NCBI RefSeq assembly: GCF_025643335.1
Contig: NZ_CP092489.1
Location: 4,660,501-4,724,500, forward strand
Length of the DNA stretch: 64,000 nucleotides
DNA from: Endozoicomonas sp. Mp262
Lineage (GTDB): Bacteria; Pseudomonadota; Gammaproteobacteria; Pseudomonadales; Endozoicomonadaceae
Direction of reading: 5' to 3'
The notes beneath the pieces were generated by a model. The model was not told where the DNA came from, did no database searches, and saw only the letters and a list, made by a program, of their open reading frames with translations. The stretch's first letter is position 1, and every line of letters begins with the position of its first letter. The translations under genes and the position numbers were made by a program. Below, one piece after another: positions 18,187 through 27,843 of this stretch.

Positions 18187-18279
18187 TTTTAACCCCCTGA
18201 CTCACCTTTGCATCATCTTGTTACTGGCTACTATACACCAGTAACCATTAAGGCAACGTGATGAGTTCATTAATTAAAA

Positions 18280-19128
18280 TTAATTTTCTTCTCTGAACGG
18301 GAAAGGGGGACCCGGCCTAACTCCATGCTTTACTTTCCCTGCTCCAGAACCAGGAGTAAATTGATGACTTTTCTTCGAAGATATTTTTTCTGAAAAAGTT
18401 TTCTGTTGTTTTTGTGATAGTTTTTGCCGGGATGGACTCCCCCCTCGCTGTGAGAGCATTGTCCTGGCCACTGGTCTCTTTTGCGGCAAAGCTGTCCTGA
18501 CAGGCGTCAAGGTTCTTTCCTTTTTCATGGAACAACATTTTAGCTGTGCCGCGTACTGCTTAGCCTGGTTCTCAACCTGCCGGGCATAATTCAGAATTTT
18601 CTTCTTTTTCCTATGCGTTTTCCTGTTATAACCCTCATGACCCTCATGGTAAGCCAGATAAAGATTATAAGCATCATGCCTTTTAATTCGGCATTTTTTA
18701 CGGCTTTGCTCATTATACCAACCAATAAACTGGACACAGTCAGCAAAGTTATCCCGTCTTGCCAGATATTTGCCTGTTTGTTTACGGTAATGCTTCCAGG
18801 TGCCATCCAAAGCCTGGGCATAGCCATAAGCCGAGGATAGATATTTTTTCTGCTTTTTATGCTTTGTCCGAGGATCAACTGGGCGGGCATTATGACGAAA
18901 ATCCGACTCTTTTTTAATCATTGCCATCATCAGTGGCGTAGAGCTGCCCCATCGTTTAGCTGCTTTTTCTGTTTGCCTATACCAATCAGGATTGGCCTGA
19001 ACTACCGAACAAATATTACAGGTATTTACTGGCTTACGGGCAGGCATCTTTTTAGCGTTAGAAACACACCCCGAAAGTACCAGAGGAAAAATAAAAACCC
19101 ACCCCAGCCTGTAAAAAAAAGTCGCCAT
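18280..19128 (-). CDS. Lytic transglycosylase-like (SLT) lipoprotein
   Basis: A 282-residue predicted lipoprotein with lipobox LVLSGC at about residue 20. A lysozyme-like SLT domain spans roughly 45-195. The putative catalytic Glu is in MAMIKKESDFRHNARP, followed by SSAYGYAQALDGTW and a helical region with AYHEGHEGYNRKTH. Such proteins cleave peptidoglycan glycan strands. The C-terminal 85 residues are basic and low complexity (repeated K/R/Q/S), perhaps a wall-binding tail. It stands alone between PepSY and aceK. Confidence 0.82.
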   Translation of the reverse strand: MATFFYRLGWVFIFPLVLSGCVSNAKKMPARKPVNTCNICSVVQANPDWYRQTEKAAKRWGSSTPLMMAMIKKESDFRHNARPVDPRTKHKKQKKYLSSAYGYAQALDGTWKHYRKQTGKYLARRDNFADCVQFIGWYNEQSRKKCRIKRHDAYNLYLAYHEGHEGYNRKTHRKKKKILNYARQVENQAKQYAAQLKCCSMKKERTLTPVRTALPQKRPVARTMLSQRGGSPSRQKLSQKQQKTFSEKISSKKSHQFTPGSGAGKVKHGVRPGPPFPFREEN

Positions 19129-19243
19129 TGCCCCAAGTGTCTCCGGATTGCCCTTTAGGACAAACCTTATAAACTCAGGGCATAAGAATTAGCGCATAAG
19201 ACTCATTAAGAGTAATGTACCAGTCTAGCGTCTAAAACAAGAT

Positions 19244-21025
19244 TTATCCGGCAGGCTCTGTATAATATTTGTTACTTTTAGACGATCTTTGTACTCCCGG
19301 TTTCTGATGGAATAAGCGAAAGCGACGACTTCTCCGGTATGGAAACACATCCATTATCTCACCGCTTGATATTTCTTCCTGTACGGCGCACCAATATCTG
19401 GCTGTAAATAAATCACCATGCAACTCTTTAAACATTCTTCGGACATGACTATCTGGAAACAAAAAAACCGGAAACTCTTCAGGAAAAATATCATTAACAC
19501 CCACTGAATACCAAGGCTCTGCGGCCAGCTCTTGCTCAGGATATAAGGGCTCTGGAATATCCCGAAAATTGCACTCCGTCAGATAACAAATTTCATCATA
19601 GTCATAAAAAACAACGCGACCATGACGCGTTACCCCAAAATTTTTAGGCAACATATCACCCGGGAAAATATTGGCCGCCGCCAGTTGTTTAATGGCATTG
19701 CCGTACTCATCAAGTACATCACTCAACGCCTGACCGTCACTCTGATCAATATAGATATTTAACGGAGTCATTCGCCGCTCACAATACATATGCCGGATCA
19801 AAACCTGATCGCCAGCTAACTCAACCGTTGACCCTGCTTCATCCAGCAAAACCTGTAGCAATTCCTCTGAAAACCGGTTTTTGGGTAGGGAAAGGTTGGA
19901 AAACTCCTGGGTGTCCGCCATTCGTCCCACCCTGTCATGGGTTTTTACCAGATAATAACGATCTTTCACCCGCTCTTTTGTGACTTCTTTCGGGGGATCA
20001 AAACGATCTTTGATTATTTTAAACACAATATCCAGAGAGGGCAGGGTAAACACGGTCATAACCATGCCCTTGATACCCGGTGCAATAACAAACCGGTCTT
20101 TGGAATAAGCCATATGCTCCAGCAAATCCCGATAAAAGACAGTCTTGCCATGCTTGAAGAAACCAATAGAGCTGTACATTTCCCATCGGGATTTACCCGG
20201 TAACAGAGTATGTAAAAATTCTATGCACTCCGAAGGATTTCTGGCATCCACCATAAAATAGGAGCGGGTAAAACTGAACAGAATACTGATATCATCATTA
20301 TCACAAAGCAGGGTATCAACATACAGACGTCCATCACCATCATTCAAAGCCGATAGCACAAAAGGCAAAAGACGGCTGGAAGAAACCACCCGGCCCACCA
20401 GATAAGCCCCCTTATTTCTGTAAAAAACCCATTTCAGTACATCCACCCGAATATCCGATGGGTTTAATAATGAAGGCGACTGCTCTCTCAAAGCAACCAC
20501 TATATTCCGAACGTCACGACGACAGTTTTGCCACGGCAACTCATTTGAAAAGTCACCTAAAACTTGTTTGACCAGGCTGACCAATCCCCGGTCAGGCCGA
20601 TAGGTACGATAAATTCCTCTTGGGCTGTGTACTGAAAAACCCTCAAACTCAGATGAAACAAAAGACTCTGATGCATTGGCTGCCTGGTTTGGAAAAACCT
20701 TGCGATAAACCGAGTTATAAAAGGTTTCTGCAAGTTCAGGATCAGTACGGTAGGAAATCAGATCCATGTATGCTTGCCGGGCTTCCAGCCAATACTGGTG
20801 GTGATAAAAATCTCCTTTGGCTCTTTTATTTAGCAATTGCATCACATGGCAAATGGCATGGTCATATAAATTGATACGGTCAGAAGCCGCCTGCTGGGCA
20901 GCACACCAGTCAGCATTCAAAAAACGCTGCCGGGCACCCAGGGTAATTTCTGTAAATTGAGTTCTATAGTCACTAAACCCCTCGAGAATCACCCCGGCAA
21001 TTTCACGTGCAGTAGCACTGCCCAT
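19244..21025 (-). CDS. aceK: Isocitrate dehydrogenase kinase/phosphatase
   Basis: A 593-residue bifunctional enzyme that phosphorylates or dephosphorylates isocitrate dehydrogenase and so sets flux into the glyoxylate shunt. The ATP loop reads PGIKGMVMTVFTLPS. Active-site segments are NIFPGDMLPKNFGVTRHGR and VVFYDYDEICYLTECNFRDI. The regulatory N-terminal half is complete. Length matches E. coli AceK (578). It is not next to aceA or aceB in this window, as in pseudomonads. The start ATG at 21025 follows GGGGGAG at very short spacing. Confidence 0.97.
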   Translation of the reverse strand: MGSATAREIAGVILEGFSDYRTQFTEITLGARQRFLNADWCAAQQAASDRINLYDHAICHVMQLLNKRAKGDFYHHQYWLEARQAYMDLISYRTDPELAETFYNSVYRKVFPNQAANASESFVSSEFEGFSVHSPRGIYRTYRPDRGLVSLVKQVLGDFSNELPWQNCRRDVRNIVVALREQSPSLLNPSDIRVDVLKWVFYRNKGAYLVGRVVSSSRLLPFVLSALNDGDGRLYVDTLLCDNDDISILFSFTRSYFMVDARNPSECIEFLHTLLPGKSRWEMYSSIGFFKHGKTVFYRDLLEHMAYSKDRFVIAPGIKGMVMTVFTLPSLDIVFKIIKDRFDPPKEVTKERVKDRYYLVKTHDRVGRMADTQEFSNLSLPKNRFSEELLQVLLDEAGSTVELAGDQVLIRHMYCERRMTPLNIYIDQSDGQALSDVLDEYGNAIKQLAAANIFPGDMLPKNFGVTRHGRVVFYDYDEICYLTECNFRDIPEPLYPEQELAAEPWYSVGVNDIFPEEFPVFLFPDSHVRRMFKELHGDLFTARYWCAVQEEISSGEIMDVFPYRRSRRFRLFHQKPGVQRSSKSNKYYTEPAG

Positions 21026-21049
21026 AACTCCCCCACGGATACATTGTTG

Positions 21050-21997
21050 TTATTTTATACCCCGCTTTCCCTGCAACCCACCGGTATGGATCATTAAAAT
21101 TCGGCAACCCTTGCTCAACCGGCCTTCGACTATTTTTTTCTTTAATGCCAACATCACCTTGCCGGTATATACCTGATCCAACGGTATGCCTGTATCTAAC
21201 TCAAACTGGGCAATAAAGTCCAGTAATTCAGGTGTTGTGCCACCATAACCACCACAATGGCTGTCAGTATTCAGCTGCCAGTTTGCTGAAACGTTTCCCA
21301 CCAGACTGGTGATATCATGGCGCAAAAAATCAGCCCCCTTCAATACCGCTATGCCGTACATCAGTGACTTCAGACCCACTGACCTTGCAACACCCGCCAG
21401 GGTAGCTCCAGTACCACAGGCCAACCAGATTTGATGGTAGGAACACGGATCGACACCACCGGCCGATAGAATTTCTTCACAGCCCTTAACCCCTAAACCA
21501 CCGCCTCCTCCTTCAGGAACAACCAGAACTTCGCTGGGTCTATAGCCTAACTTCTCTACCAGCTCATTCTGAAATACCAATTCATAACGACGACGATAGT
21601 CTATCCTGGTGACAAAATGCAGAGCCATCCCCCAGCGCTTTGCATCCTGAAGGGTGGGTGTTAGCTCTTGGTGCTCTCCACGGATAATGCCAATGGTATT
21701 AAAGCCTGATAACCGTCCTGCCGCCGCCAAGGCATGAATATGATTAGACCAGGCACCACCAAAACTCTGAATATGATTAGACCAGGCACCACCAAAACTC
21801 ATTACCGTATCAATGCCCTTGACCCTGGCATTTTCAAGATGATATTTTAATTTAAACCACTTGTTGCCACTGATCCGGGCATGAAGCTGATCAAGCCGGA
21901 GAACGTCCAGAGTAACTCCTCCCCGCTCTGCCCAATCTGGCCTTACCCGCTGAACCGGAATAGGACTCTTTAAACAATCTGTCATTGATATAAACAC
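21050..21997 (-). CDS. PLP-dependent D-cysteine desulfhydrase / ACC deaminase family protein
   Basis: A 315-residue fold-type II PLP enzyme. The Schiff-base lysine is in ISGNKWFKLKYHL near residue 51. The glycine loop is EGGGGGLGVKGCEE and the C-terminus has LMIHTGGLQG. The family includes D-cysteine desulfhydrase and 1-aminocyclopropane-1-carboxylate deaminase; the exact substrate cannot be fixed from sequence. The conserved loop FGGAWSNHI occurs twice because of a 33-bp perfect in-frame tandem duplication (21735-21800), inserting 11 residues beside the cofactor site. Start is GTG 21997 or ATG 21985; neither has a strong ribosome site. The enzyme may be impaired. Confidence 0.85.
   Translation of the reverse strand: MFISMTDCLKSPIPVQRVRPDWAERGGVTLDVLRLDQLHARISGNKWFKLKYHLENARVKGIDTVMSFGGAWSNHIQSFGGAWSNHIHALAAAGRLSGFNTIGIIRGEHQELTPTLQDAKRWGMALHFVTRIDYRRRYELVFQNELVEKLGYRPSEVLVVPEGGGGGLGVKGCEEILSAGGVDPCSYHQIWLACGTGATLAGVARSVGLKSLMYGIAVLKGADFLRHDITSLVGNVSANWQLNTDSHCGGYGGTTPELLDFIAQFELDTGIPLDQVYTGKVMLALKKKIVEGRLSKGCRILMIHTGGLQGKRGIK
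21735..21800 (-). repeat. 33-bp perfect tandem duplication in the desulfhydrase gene
   Basis: Units 21735-21767 and 21768-21800 are identical and start tgaatatgattagaccaggc. They encode the duplicated 11-residue block QSFGGAWSNHI. The absence of any difference suggests a recent event. Confidence 0.97.
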
Positions 21998-22079
21998 ACG
22001 TTGATTATTAAACCGCAGGGAACTTTATTCATTTAACAGGCTCAAATCTACCTTATGGTTATTCAGCGAGCTTCTTCCC

Positions 22080-22652
22080 ATGTCAGGCGATAAATCAGGC
22101 CTGCTCAGCCGCCGGCAATTTCTGAGTCGATGTTTACAGACCACTGCCGGCTGTTTAATAGCCCAGAGTTCTGTTGCACGGGGATTGAGCCAATACATGC
22201 ACCATTTAAATGAAAGGCAGCTCAGCTTTTTTCACCTACGCACCGGTGAAAAACTAAAAACAGCCTACTGGGCTGATGGACACTATCTGGATGATGGCCT
22301 GTCAGAAATCAACCACCTGCTACGTGACTTCAGACAGAATGAAGTAGCCGCTATGGACCCCCTGTTATTAGATCAACTCTTTTCTATCCAAAGGATTCTT
22401 GCCAACAGTGACACAATTCAGGTTATCTCCGGCTATAGAACCGAAAAAACCAATAATATGCTGGTGCAACAAAAACGTGGAGCGGTAAAAAATAGCTTTC
22501 ATACCCTTGGACGGGCTATCGATCTGAACATTGCTGGCGTAGCATTAAAAGACCTTAGAGAAGCAGCGCTTTTGCTTCGTGCAGGTGGTGTAGGTTACTA
22601 CCCCCGGAGCCAGTTTATTCATCTTGACACCGGGCCAGTGAGGACGTGGTAA
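22080..22652 (+). CDS. YcbK-like M15 peptidase (DUF882), Tat-exported
   Basis: A 190-residue predicted periplasmic peptidase. The N-terminus carries a twin-arginine signal (SRRQFLSRCLQTTAGCLIAQ). The catalytic core shows the M15/DUF882 pattern: VISGYRTEKTNNMLVQ, SFHTLGRAIDLNIAG with the zinc His and Asp, and QFIHLDTGPVRTW with the last zinc His. Relatives such as E. coli YcbK/MepK cleave peptidoglycan cross-links. The gene is divergent from the desulfhydrase gene. About 240 bp of AT-rich DNA without a supported gene follow it. Confidence 0.9.
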   Translation: MSGDKSGLLSRRQFLSRCLQTTAGCLIAQSSVARGLSQYMHHLNERQLSFFHLRTGEKLKTAYWADGHYLDDGLSEINHLLRDFRQNEVAAMDPLLLDQLFSIQRILANSDTIQVISGYRTEKTNNMLVQQKRGAVKNSFHTLGRAIDLNIAGVALKDLREAALLLRAGGVGYYPRSQFIHLDTGPVRTW

Positions 22653-23151
22653 ATTTTTTTACTTTTAAATAGAATCAAATATTCTAACATTTCCAATAAA
22701 TACTAATAGTGACTTCTTTTTCAGTAAACTCGCTGACATCCGGATACTAAAAAAACAGGCTATGCTCATCTCCGGTATTTTAAAGTGATTTATACCCAAC
22801 ATATAGCTTTCTCTAAAATTATAATTTCGATTTATAATTTGCATCATTTGTGTCCATTGCAAAACTTAATGAGGTATTAAGCAGGGGGTACATGAAATGT
22901 ATTTCTCAAAAATATTTTTGTCTAACCATGTCAGATTATTTCAATATTTAATTATATTCCTTGCTTATTGGAGTATCACCGCAAATGCCGGTAATCATAG
23001 AGAAAAGCATATCCCTATAGAATTTAAAACGGATGGACAAGACTTAAAACCGATCATTAATAATAGCCGTTTCGCTCTTATCGCAATAGTTCCAGAGGAT
23101 AACCCCTCTTTTTTTGAAGTTAAAATAACCCTGGAAGACAATACTCTCTCC

Positions 23152-24796
23152 CAGCTATTCCCGCATGATGAACGTCGATGATCGTTGGTATTGACAATAA
23201 GGCAGCAAAAATAATGAAGCCGATCAAAACTGAGCCGCCAATTAACAAAGCGGAGCTTTAAAGAAAAAATGTCACCCCTGAACGTAGCTACGATATGGCC
23301 GGTTATGATGTATCGAATGGAATCACCCTTTTCTCTTCAATACCATGAGTTACTGTGTAAAAAAGCCCCTCCCACGTTTTTATCAGCCAATGCAAAAAAT
23401 AGCCCTGTATCCATTTCCATAATGCTATACGGACTCCTTTTGAGCGGGTTCTTAAAGCTTCCTGAAACTGGGGACAGCACAGTTCCTGTATTTGATCTAC
23501 GAGAAAAGCAAGCATCGTCAGATAGGCCAGATTTGTGGCTAAGTGCTTCTCACCGTGACCGTAGTTATGTTCGAGATCGTAGCCTTGATTTTTCAGGGTG
23601 TTAAACGTCTGGTTCTCAATATGCCATCGGCAGCGCCCTCCTTTCATGACGGGTTCTATGGTTTCTTCGTTAAGCGGAATATCAGTCACCCAGCACCAGA
23701 TATGCTGTTTACCTTTTTTATCGGTTTCGACAAAATCAAGCACATTAACCTGTTCTGCATATTTTGCCTTGTTCAGCCTGACGTCATTGGCATAGCGAAA
23801 CCACCACTTAATTCCAGTCTCTTCATTAACTTTTTCAGCACGGTGAACTTTTCCTTCTTTATCCAGCTCATCCATCGCTTCAACCAGCGAGGCATGGTTG
23901 CCATCTTTCGCGACAATGATGTAATGCCAGCCATAACTCTTAATCAGTTGGACAGTGGGGTTGTCAGCATAAAGACTGTCCAGAAGAATAACGAACTTTA
24001 GACGTGGGTGATGCTCTCGTATGGTGGCAAACAACCGTTTAATGGCATTTTTTTCACAGTCATTTTTGGTCGAACCGTCCTGGCAAACTATGGCTTCCGG
24101 TGCCAATGGCAAGACTGTTTTTTGATCCGGGTGAGCAATGCATGCTGCCATTAACTGGTGGTAGTGAGCTTCGTTGGCCTTTCCCTTATTTTTAGTACAG
24201 CACTCCTGACAAGGTTTTTTATTATTGCAGGAGTAAAATAGCCCAGTTCCATCGATCGGGAGCAAGTAGTGATTTTTCAAGTTCCCGCAGTGAAATTCGA
24301 ATGCCTTCAGTAATCCGCCCCTTTGGACGTTAGACAGCAATGTCTTAAAAGGCTTTTTGAACTCTACGGGATCTATTGGATCCAGGATTTCCCGCATACT
24401 GGTATCACAGGGAGCACGTTTTTTTATCTGATACAGGTGCTCAAGGTTATGCCTTACTTCTTGCTCTGTTTTATCACGCTCAAACGAGAGGAGCGATGGG
24501 TACTTGAGATGCATCATGGCAAAAGCGGACATGGAGGCATCATGTATTGTTATTTTTCTGGAATCCTTGTTTGGTCGGACATCTGGAATTTGCTCATAAC
24601 TTTCAGAAATCGTAGTAATTAAACTGTTTGCACAAAGATGCTTACGACTTTTTTGGAATGGATAAGCCATGAGAGACAGCCATTGATAAAGTATCCCTAT
24701 CAAAAGTAGACGTTATTTTGTGCGAAATCACTCCATTTGGAATTTACTGTAAGCCTTGCTGTTGCAGTGATTTAATTGATGTCACGGGAATAGCTG
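23152..24796 (-). mobile_element. Insertion sequence, 1645 bp, 9-bp target duplication
   Basis: Terminal inverted repeats CAGCTATTCCCG (23152-23163) and CGGGAATAGCTG (24785-24796) are perfect over 12 bp. The flanks carry the direct repeat ACTCTCTCC at 23143-23151 and 24797-24805. One DDE transposase gene fills the element. An intact duplication and perfect ends indicate a single simple insertion. Confidence 0.93.
23303..24703 (-). CDS. DDE transposase of the IS4-like clan
   Basis: A 466-residue transposase. DDE-type positions are suggested by LLPIDGTGLFYS, FVILLDSLYADNP and the helix CRWHIENQTFNTLKNQGYDL with the catalytic Glu. An N-terminal helical part (residues 30-110) and a CxxCC cluster (PCQECCTKNKG) precede the insertion domain. 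It occupies most of the IS bounded at 23152 and 24796. The 9-bp duplication fits several IS4 subgroups, but I cannot name the exact family. The frame is intact, so the element may be active. Confidence 0.85.
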   Translation of the reverse strand: MIGILYQWLSLMAYPFQKSRKHLCANSLITTISESYEQIPDVRPNKDSRKITIHDASMSAFAMMHLKYPSLLSFERDKTEQEVRHNLEHLYQIKKRAPCDTSMREILDPIDPVEFKKPFKTLLSNVQRGGLLKAFEFHCGNLKNHYLLPIDGTGLFYSCNNKKPCQECCTKNKGKANEAHYHQLMAACIAHPDQKTVLPLAPEAIVCQDGSTKNDCEKNAIKRLFATIREHHPRLKFVILLDSLYADNPTVQLIKSYGWHYIIVAKDGNHASLVEAMDELDKEGKVHRAEKVNEETGIKWWFRYANDVRLNKAKYAEQVNVLDFVETDKKGKQHIWCWVTDIPLNEETIEPVMKGGRCRWHIENQTFNTLKNQGYDLEHNYGHGEKHLATNLAYLTMLAFLVDQIQELCCPQFQEALRTRSKGVRIALWKWIQGYFLHWLIKTWEGLFYTVTHGIEEKRVIPFDTS

Positions 24797-25882
24797 ACTC
24801 TCTCCATAGGTCGGAATATCCCTAATACTGACCCTTTAAGAGATCAAGACTTTACAGGCATTTTAAAAAACATCGAACTCTTGATGATGAAGCTAAAACT
24901 AAAATGCATAAACATCACACTTGGACCAAAACCTGATAACTTCCGGGTCACCCTAACATTTGCAAACAGCCCCCAAAGGGAGAAGATCGCTGCCCTTATA
25001 AAATGGTCCGAAGAAGGAGGGAGCAGCATAAAATGGCACACAGGCCTTCCAGATAGAAAAGAGTTCACCCCGGAAACCCTGAGCTACATGAGGGATACCA
25101 TATGGCATGACCAATGGATGGCATTGCCTTTGTCCCATGGCTTTCTTGCACATGTTTTTGAAGTTGTAGTGTTTATGTATAACACCCATGTCAAGTCGCC
25201 TGACTACACTGGTCAAGATAAAGACCCGGGTTGCCACTGCCATTCATGCAGCTTAAGGGCGTGGGAGTTCCTTTGCCAGGGGAGATATACACCTGAACCC
25301 ACTGATAAAATGAATATGTCAGTTACAGTGAGTCACCCCTATGGGAAATACTTCACATTTCCATTCGAAACAGCTGAACCAATGAATTCAGTGATTATCC
25401 GGCAACCAAGTGGTATTGAAAAACAGTTTGACTGGTATGCCTCAGGGAAAAAAGCAGGCTCCTTGACTCTTAACTTTCCTACCGATAATCCTGAATCGTC
25501 AACAGTTGCCGATGCCCGGAAAGAAGCAGATAGCAGTGAATCTTTAATAGATAAGCTACCCGACAAAATAGCCATTTGCATACATACTAAGCAAGCATCA
25601 AATGTTCACGAAGATCCAGGCTGCATAGGTAGACTAACTGGTTGTTTCTCTATTTGCTGCATACAGCCATGTTCCACTTGCTGCGATAATAGCTGTTCTT
25701 GTTGCCTATGCGTCTATAGGAAAATTATTGCTCGCATTAACAGTAATCACCCATTTATGGAAAAAAGAGGCGTATACGAGCCTGTTCCTACTGAAGAGGG
25801 GGAAGAGGAAGAGGATAAATTTTAAGCAGCCCAGGCTTTCATGTTTCTTTTTCACCAGGCTGAAATAATGCCAAAACAAAAA

Positions 25883-25910
25883 AAGGCACTACTCCAAAAA
25901 GTAGTGCCTT
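25883..25910 (-). terminator. Intrinsic terminator of the cold-shock gene
   Basis: 10-bp perfect stem AAGGCACTAC / GTAGTGCCTT with an 8-nt loop. On the minus strand it is followed by T7. It may also stop plus-strand transcription from the split gene. Confidence 0.9.
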
Positions 25911-25963
25911 TCTCCCCCTCACTATCTGTGAGGTTGTAGACTACATCGCTGTAACCCCGTCCA

Positions 25964-26173
25964 TTACAGAGGACGAATTTCTTCTGCCTGAGGGCCTTTC
26001 TGACCTTGGGTTACTTTGAACTCAACACGCTGGCCTTCTGCCAGAGACTTGAAACCATCACCAATGATTTGACGAAAGTGAGCAAATACGTCTGGCCCAC
26101 CATTGTCCTGAGCGATGAAACCAAAACCTTTCTCGTCGTTAAACCACTTAACTGTACCGGTAGTAGTAGACAT
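25964..26173 (-). CDS. CspA-family cold-shock protein
   Basis: A 69-residue single cold-shock domain, an RNA/DNA chaperone. RNP1 is KGFGFIAQ and RNP2 is DVFAHFRQI, with FK/R replacing the more usual FS after HF. Start at ATG 26173 ([20 protein letters not shown]) has AGGA 7 nt upstream; an in-frame ATG at 26179 adds two residues. A strong terminator lies 54 bp after the stop. The long AT-rich region upstream fits the extended 5' leader known from cold-inducible csp genes, but no cold box is identified. Confidence 0.95.
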   Translation of the reverse strand: MSTTTGTVKWFNDEKGFGFIAQDNGGPDVFAHFRQIIGDGFKSLAEGQRVEFKVTQGQKGPQAEEIRPL

Positions 26174-26779
26174 AATCATATCCTGATATTTAAATAATAA
26201 CTGCTGCCTTGTAACAAGGCCGTGGAGCTAGAAGTTTTATTATTACTTATGAAGAACATGACGAGCTATTACACTCGGAACATCAAATCTATACATAAAG
26301 AATAAATCACACTTTTAACGCACCGCTATTATATACTTCTTTATCACTTAGGCAAGGTGTATATATGCATCTTTTTTGTAAAAATAGTACGTACATTCCA
26401 CAAACAACACCCTCTAACGTTGAGTTTACACCACTTAACCAGCCCCTCTGTGATTCTGGCAAGGGTTATGGCATAAGTTCCATTACACTCAGGGGTTCTT
26501 GAGGTTTTATCATCTGCTCAGCCAAAGTCCGTGGCTTCCCAGCCAGGCGTAATAACGCAGGAATGCCCATGTATCTCACGCTACTGCAACAAAGGCACAA
26601 ACTCTGGCTCTCCAGCTGACTTATAAAGCAGCCTTCCCGGAGGCTTGAGTAGATCACTGCGTGTTGAGCCAGTTCCCGGCGTACCCCTCTGGATACTATC
26701 CAGGGCCGCTGCTTTACGAACCACCGAGCTCACTATAAAACCTCATCCCCCCCCAAACATCAACAAAGGAATAATCATC
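26174..26779. other. csp leader and unassigned region
   Basis: 26180-26400 is AT-rich and probably carries the csp promoter and leader. 26466-26740 is more GC-rich and contains a minus-strand open frame whose C-terminal part (RYMGIPALLRLAGKPRTLAE) could be a decayed gene fragment of unknown kind. No RNA gene or mobile element end is recognised. Confidence 0.4.
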
Positions 26780-27691
26780 ATGCAAAAAAGATTGATTGAT
26801 CACTTTAAAATATTAACCCTTTGTCTTCTCTATTATCAGCCTCCCACCAAAGCAGGAGTAGAAAAAAATAATTCCAATGGCTGTAGCAAAAACTGTTACA
26901 AATGTAAGTTTATGTCGGAAGATACAAGCCCCGTTGAAATTCGCTCAGCCATATCAGCAAAAGATCAATCGCAAGATACTTTTAAAGAAGCAGAACCCGA
27001 TAGAGATGAAAGCCCTACGCAGACTCCCGATACGATAGAACCCCATAACCAGGATACAGTACCTCCTTTACTTATCCAGCAATCCTCTCATGCAACAACT
27101 ACGATAACTTTTGATTGGCTCACATACACTCACCACAACCCTGCATATCTGCCTGGTCAATTTATCTTGACACCAATGCCCCATCCATATCCGCCCTTAG
27201 TGCATCAAACTCCCTTTCAAAATATCAGTGGAATAAACTGGGACATTATAAATACACCATTGGATTTTCAGGATTTAGCAAATCCAGAAATTTTAAACTA
27301 TATAGAACAGATTTACGGTTTCATCAATAATGAACAATATATTGAAGCATGCCCCATGTTGTATTCACTATTTGATCAAAATAGTAACTATTACCCGCAA
27401 TTAATAGCAGCTGATCAAAGTCATCATTTTGAGGCTTTATTACGACTTGAACAACTTAGAAACAATCTAAAAATAGGTGACTTAAAATTTGAAGACAATG
27501 ATTTAAAAGCCGCAAAAAAATATCATGTTACATACGCCAGTTTTAGCCAGGTAAAACTACACCCCTTACAGAGTCACATGCCTGATAACGCCAAAATACT
27601 CCATAAAGAATTATTTAAATGGCATCAAATGCGATTACTCAACAACTACCAGGATTTATTCACAAGAGGCTGCAAGCCGGACGTTATCTGA
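26780..27691 (+). CDS. Hypothetical exported protein
   Basis: A 303-residue AT-rich orphan. The frame is open to 26645, but the ATG at 26780 has AAAGGA 9 nt upstream and begins a plausible secretion signal (LIDHFKILTLCLLYYQPPTK). A cysteine pair motif CSKNCYKCK follows, then a Ser/Thr/Asp/Pro-rich linker and a helical C-terminal part (YIEQIYGFINNEQYIEACPM). No known domain is seen. Composition and layout (signal, CxxC, acidic linker) resemble the DDI1-like protein at 32507, so both may belong to an exported effector set (inference). Its stop overlaps a decayed gene fragment on the other strand by 8 bp. Confidence 0.65.
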   Translation: MQKRLIDHFKILTLCLLYYQPPTKAGVEKNNSNGCSKNCYKCKFMSEDTSPVEIRSAISAKDQSQDTFKEAEPDRDESPTQTPDTIEPHNQDTVPPLLIQQSSHATTTITFDWLTYTHHNPAYLPGQFILTPMPHPYPPLVHQTPFQNISGINWDIINTPLDFQDLANPEILNYIEQIYGFINNEQYIEACPMLYSLFDQNSNYYPQLIAADQSHHFEALLRLEQLRNNLKIGDLKFEDNDLKAAKKYHVTYASFSQVKLHPLQSHMPDNAKILHKELFKWHQMRLLNNYQDLFTRGCKPDVI

Positions 27692-27788
27692 GCAAAAAAG
27701 ACTGAAACATAGATCTCCATTCCCAGCTTCCACCTTCTTTTAAAGCCCCTCTTGGGTCAGCTGCTGCACATCAAGTTGAAGTGGTTAT
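27684..27788 (-). pseudogene. Fragment of a small secreted protein gene, cut by IS3
   Basis: The reverse strand encodes CAAADPRGALKEGGSWEWRS, then MFQSFLLR and a stop. This parallels CAATDSRGALREGGSYEWRM and MIQSLLLS of the pseudogene at 29515-29841. A TGA precedes the Cys codon and the 5' side ends at the IS3 inverted repeat at 27789. It is a remnant of a second copy. Confidence 0.7.
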
Positions 27789-27843
27789 AGTTTTCCGGAC
27801 ACACAAACAATGGTAATCTTGAAACCCTACTAAGGTGTGAAGC

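Larger units (their letters stand above)
22897..25825 (+). pseudogene. Secreted Cys-rich hypothetical protein gene split by an IS
   Basis: Two coding pieces flank the IS: 22897-23151 and 24806-25825. Removing the IS and one copy of its 9-bp target duplication joins them in the same frame, giving a single open frame of 424 residues. The N-terminus is a signal peptide (FQYLIIFLAYWSITANAG). The body contains GCHCHSCSLRAW, a possible zinc site. The C-terminus has a dense cysteine cluster (about a dozen Cys in 45 residues, beginning CIGRLTGCFSICC) and a run of Glu. I do not recognise the family. AT-rich codon use and position among other secreted orphans suggest a transferred host-interaction gene. 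The 3' piece has no credible start of its own. Confidence 0.8.

Noticed and set aside
26466-26657. Minus-strand frame of 63 codons
   Set aside because: No ribosome site and no recognisable family; possibly a decayed fragment but not enough to call.
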